DNA of 64,000 nt from NCBI RefSeq assembly GCF_025149785.1, contig NZ_CP102277.1:3224001-3288000 (forward strand). The letters are read 5' to 3'. The translations under genes were made by a program, and so were the position numbers. The stretch's first letter is position 1; each line of letters opens with the position of its first letter. The DNA is from Coprococcus comes ATCC 27758 (GTDB lineage: Bacteria > Bacillota > Clostridia > Lachnospirales > Lachnospiraceae). The notes beneath the pieces were generated by a model. That model was not told where the DNA came from. It worked only from the letters and a program-made list of their open reading frames with translations, and did not search any database. Positions 62,509 to 64,000 of the stretch are shown piece by piece.

Positions 62509-62709
62509 CTATTCCTCAATTCTGACTTCATAATTGTTATCAAGTGCTCCGTCTATCAGCTTCAATAATTCAAGGGCACTGCGGAAATGCTGCTCTCGCT
62601 GCTCTTCCACCCAGGTAACGCTGCCCTGCCAGGTACCGTTCTGCTGATCCATGATTTTTATTAAAAAAGTTCTTGTATTTTTTTGCTTTTTATTCATGTC
62701 AGTTTTCAT
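62509..62709 (-). CDS. Small conserved-looking protein at the head of the pilus operon
   Basis: 66 aa: KKQKNTRTFLIKIMDQQNGTWQGSVTWVEEQREQHFRSALELLKLIDGAL. No membrane segment or signal; probably cytoplasmic with a short beta-sheet then a helix. GGAAGGG lies 6 nt before the ATG, and its stop is 12 bp before the tip gene, so it shares the operon. I recognise the type as a short companion often seen before pilus genes, but know no function. May be regulatory. Confidence 0.68.
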   Translation of the reverse strand: MKTDMNKKQKNTRTFLIKIMDQQNGTWQGSVTWVEEQREQHFRSALELLKLIDGALDNNYEVRIEE

Positions 62710-62858
62710 CTGCCCTTCCTAATTATTTAGACTTTTTTATCTTATATAGGTATTGTATCTGACAAAGCATTACGTGAATCATTACCAATAACGAAAAATA
62801 TTAACTTTTTTAAGTTATAACAAGAAATAGTCATGTTTTTGTAATAATATAATGATTT

Positions 62859-62927
62859 GATACCAGGGTCAAAAGGTCAGAAAGCCGATGCAAGCTTGCT
62901 TGCAAGAGGATTTTTGACCTCTTGACC
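62859..62927. repeat. Dispersed palindromic repeat, copy 2
   Basis: Same 69-bp sequence as 19885-19953 with two differences. Here it is followed by about 95 bp, then CTGGTATC (about 63021-63028), the inverse of its own first eight bases GATACCAG, then GGGGTCAAAATACCTTTGAACCCC and CCCCAACATC, so this copy may be a longer version of the element. Confidence 0.85.
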
Positions 62928-63243
62928 AGCCAAAAACATGAGTAAGTAGCCTTTTTTCAAAGAAAAATGAGCGGATTACGAATGTTTTTGAGGATTGCGA
63001 GAGTGCAAAGCACGTAGCAATCTGGTATCAAAGGGGTCAAAATACCTTTGAACCCCAACATCATGATTTGTAGGAGTGCGTAATATTTGTGTCTGACTCT
63101 ACTATATGTATTGGGATATTAGAATAGAAGTAAAAGTGGGGAATAATGTGATGGAAGTGCAAAAAGTATAGATTGAGGGGAGCGCATAGAAAAGGAGTGA
63201 TCTGGTTATAGCGGCGAGGGAGAGGAATTTTCCGGACAAAAAG
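62928..63243. other. Intergenic stretch without a supported gene
   Basis: Holds the extended part of the repeat (to about 63060) and then about 180 bp of purine-rich sequence with no ribosome site or coding pattern on either strand. Confidence 0.55.
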
Positions 63244-63302
63244 ATCCCGTGACTGATATAGGGGAGATGCACTGCATCTTAGACGGTGATCAGTCACGGG
63301 AT
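63244..63302 (-). terminator. Terminator of the Rpn-family gene
   Basis: 14-bp stem ATCCCGTGACTGAT / ATCAGTCACGGGAT with an inner GATGC-ACT-GCATC hairpin, then CTTTTTGTCC on the minus strand. Confidence 0.85.
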
Positions 63303-63323
63303 GGGGTAAGGGTTATTTAGTTT

Positions 63324-64000
63324 TTATTCAATGCCAAATTCTTTTAATAATTTCTTTTGGTATTCAATGTCTTTTGCGGCATGTTCCAGATCGTTGTAGC
63401 GTTTGGCATTTAGAAGACATATGGTTAACTGGTTTAATTCTGCTCTGGTTTCAGCGCGTCCTTCCATAAGTCCTTCTTCTCTACCTTCTTCTCTGGCATC
63501 TTCCTTCAAGGTTTTCTCATATAAGTCTTTGTCATATGTCGTCAGGATCATATTTGTCACCTCCGCTCGATGTTTCTTGAGAAAATCTGCCAACACGTCC
63601 TGATTAATACAGGTATCAATTGCCTTTTCTAATGCATCTTCCACAGAAGGTTCCGATTGTATATATTCCCTGACACATTGGACGAATATGGAATATTCTT
63701 CAAGCCTTCTACAGTGCTTCATCAGTTCCTGATTGTGACCATAGTTGATGTTCAACATGGTTGCGGTGCATTCCAGGCAAGGTGCATCGTTATCTGTATT
63801 TTCAAAGCAGTCTGAAAGCCTTAACTCCATGGAATCTGGCTGATTTTTTGTACCATTGTAAAAGACAATATATTTCGGTTTTGGAAGCCGGACTCTTTTT
63901 TCATGGTAGATCATCAGATTATTATCTGCAACATACCCTTCATATAACCGGGAGAAATAAAAGACTCCGCGAAGCGGCATGTTTGGGTTAAAAGTGCTTA
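63324..64000 (-). CDS. Rpn-family (PD-(D/E)XK) nuclease/transposase-like protein, 5' end outside
   Basis: C-terminal 225 codons; the frame is open to the right edge (..STFNPNMPLRGVFYFSRLYEGYV), so the start is beyond the window. The segment STFNPNMPLRGVFYFSRLY matches the end of the nuclease core of Rpn/YhgA-like proteins, and the C-terminal tail has the usual charged coiled coil (EDAREEGREEGLMEGRAETRAELNQ). The catalytic Asp/Glu/Lys motifs would lie in the missing half. Such genes are frequent, fast-changing and multi-copy in Lachnospiraceae, often linked with recombination. Own terminator follows. Confidence 0.82.
   Translation of the reverse strand, partial: STFNPNMPLRGVFYFSRLYEGYVADNNLMIYHEKRVRLPKPKYIVFYNGTKNQPDSMELRLSDCFENTDNDAPCLECTATMLNINYGHNQELMKHCRRLEEYSIFVQCVREYIQSEPSVEDALEKAIDTCINQDVLADFLKKHRAEVTNMILTTYDKDLYEKTLKEDAREEGREEGLMEGRAETRAELNQLTICLLNAKRYNDLEHAAKDIEYQKKLLKEFGIE

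Overview
The window looks like the chromosome of a Gram-positive gut Clostridia, most likely Lachnospiraceae. The evidence is moderate-to-low GC, strong AGGAGG-type ribosome sites, TTG starts, an archaeal/V-type ATP synthase operon, a SipW-type signal peptidase with its secreted substrates, class C sortases and Tn916-style integrative elements. This is inference from gene content; no species is assigned.

Layout. 1-1400: the end of an integrase gene cut by the left edge, a structured non-coding stretch and tRNA-Gly. 1.5-4.2 kb: proline iminopeptidase, xanthine phosphoribosyltransferase and an aldose epimerase homologue. 4.28-12.07 kb: a nested insertion at the 3' end of tRNA-Leu. The outer element is a decayed remnant (DUF3784, SF0329-like, an HTH fragment and an integrase fragment). 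It was split by a roughly 6.1-kb mobilizable element carrying tnpV, a methyltransferase, a MobA/MobL relaxase, a candidate oriT, an excisionase, an XRE regulator and an integrase. 12-17.4 kb: tRNA-Leu, tRNA-Tyr, a C39-like peptidase, tcdA, a phosphopantetheinyl transferase and asnB.

17.6-18.0 kb holds a compact locus that reads as a type I toxin-antitoxin system: a 32-codon hydrophobic peptide gene with its own promoter, a long structured leader whose 5' end can pair with the mRNA 3' end, and a convergent antisense RNA. 20.2-24.1 kb holds a plasmid-type replication module inside the chromosome: a Rep_3-like initiator, about a dozen GTGTAC iterons and a cluster of four DnaA boxes, next to a sodium:solute symporter and a MecA-like adaptor. 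24.9-33.3 kb is a complete V-type ATPase operon in the order (G/H)-C-I-K-F-E-A-B-D.

33.5-49.1 kb: trmB, a small Cys-containing ORF, a thioredoxin, glgB with a histone-H1-like tail, a 1002-aa TPR/acidic-repeat/AAA-like protein, about 1.3 kb of AT-rich decayed DNA, a PurF homologue lacking the catalytic cysteine, an ECF sigma factor with a membrane beta-propeller protein, and an aconitase-family hydratase with a CdaR-like regulator. 49.2-62.7 kb is one long surface operon joining a sortase-assembled pilus (VWA tip protein, LPSTG major pilin, two class C sortases, minor pilin) to SipW-dependent matrix proteins, two C-terminally membrane-anchored proteins and SipW itself. A dispersed palindromic repeat and the C-terminal part of an Rpn-family nuclease gene close the window.

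All assignments come from reading the sequence and translations. No database search, structure prediction or alignment was run.
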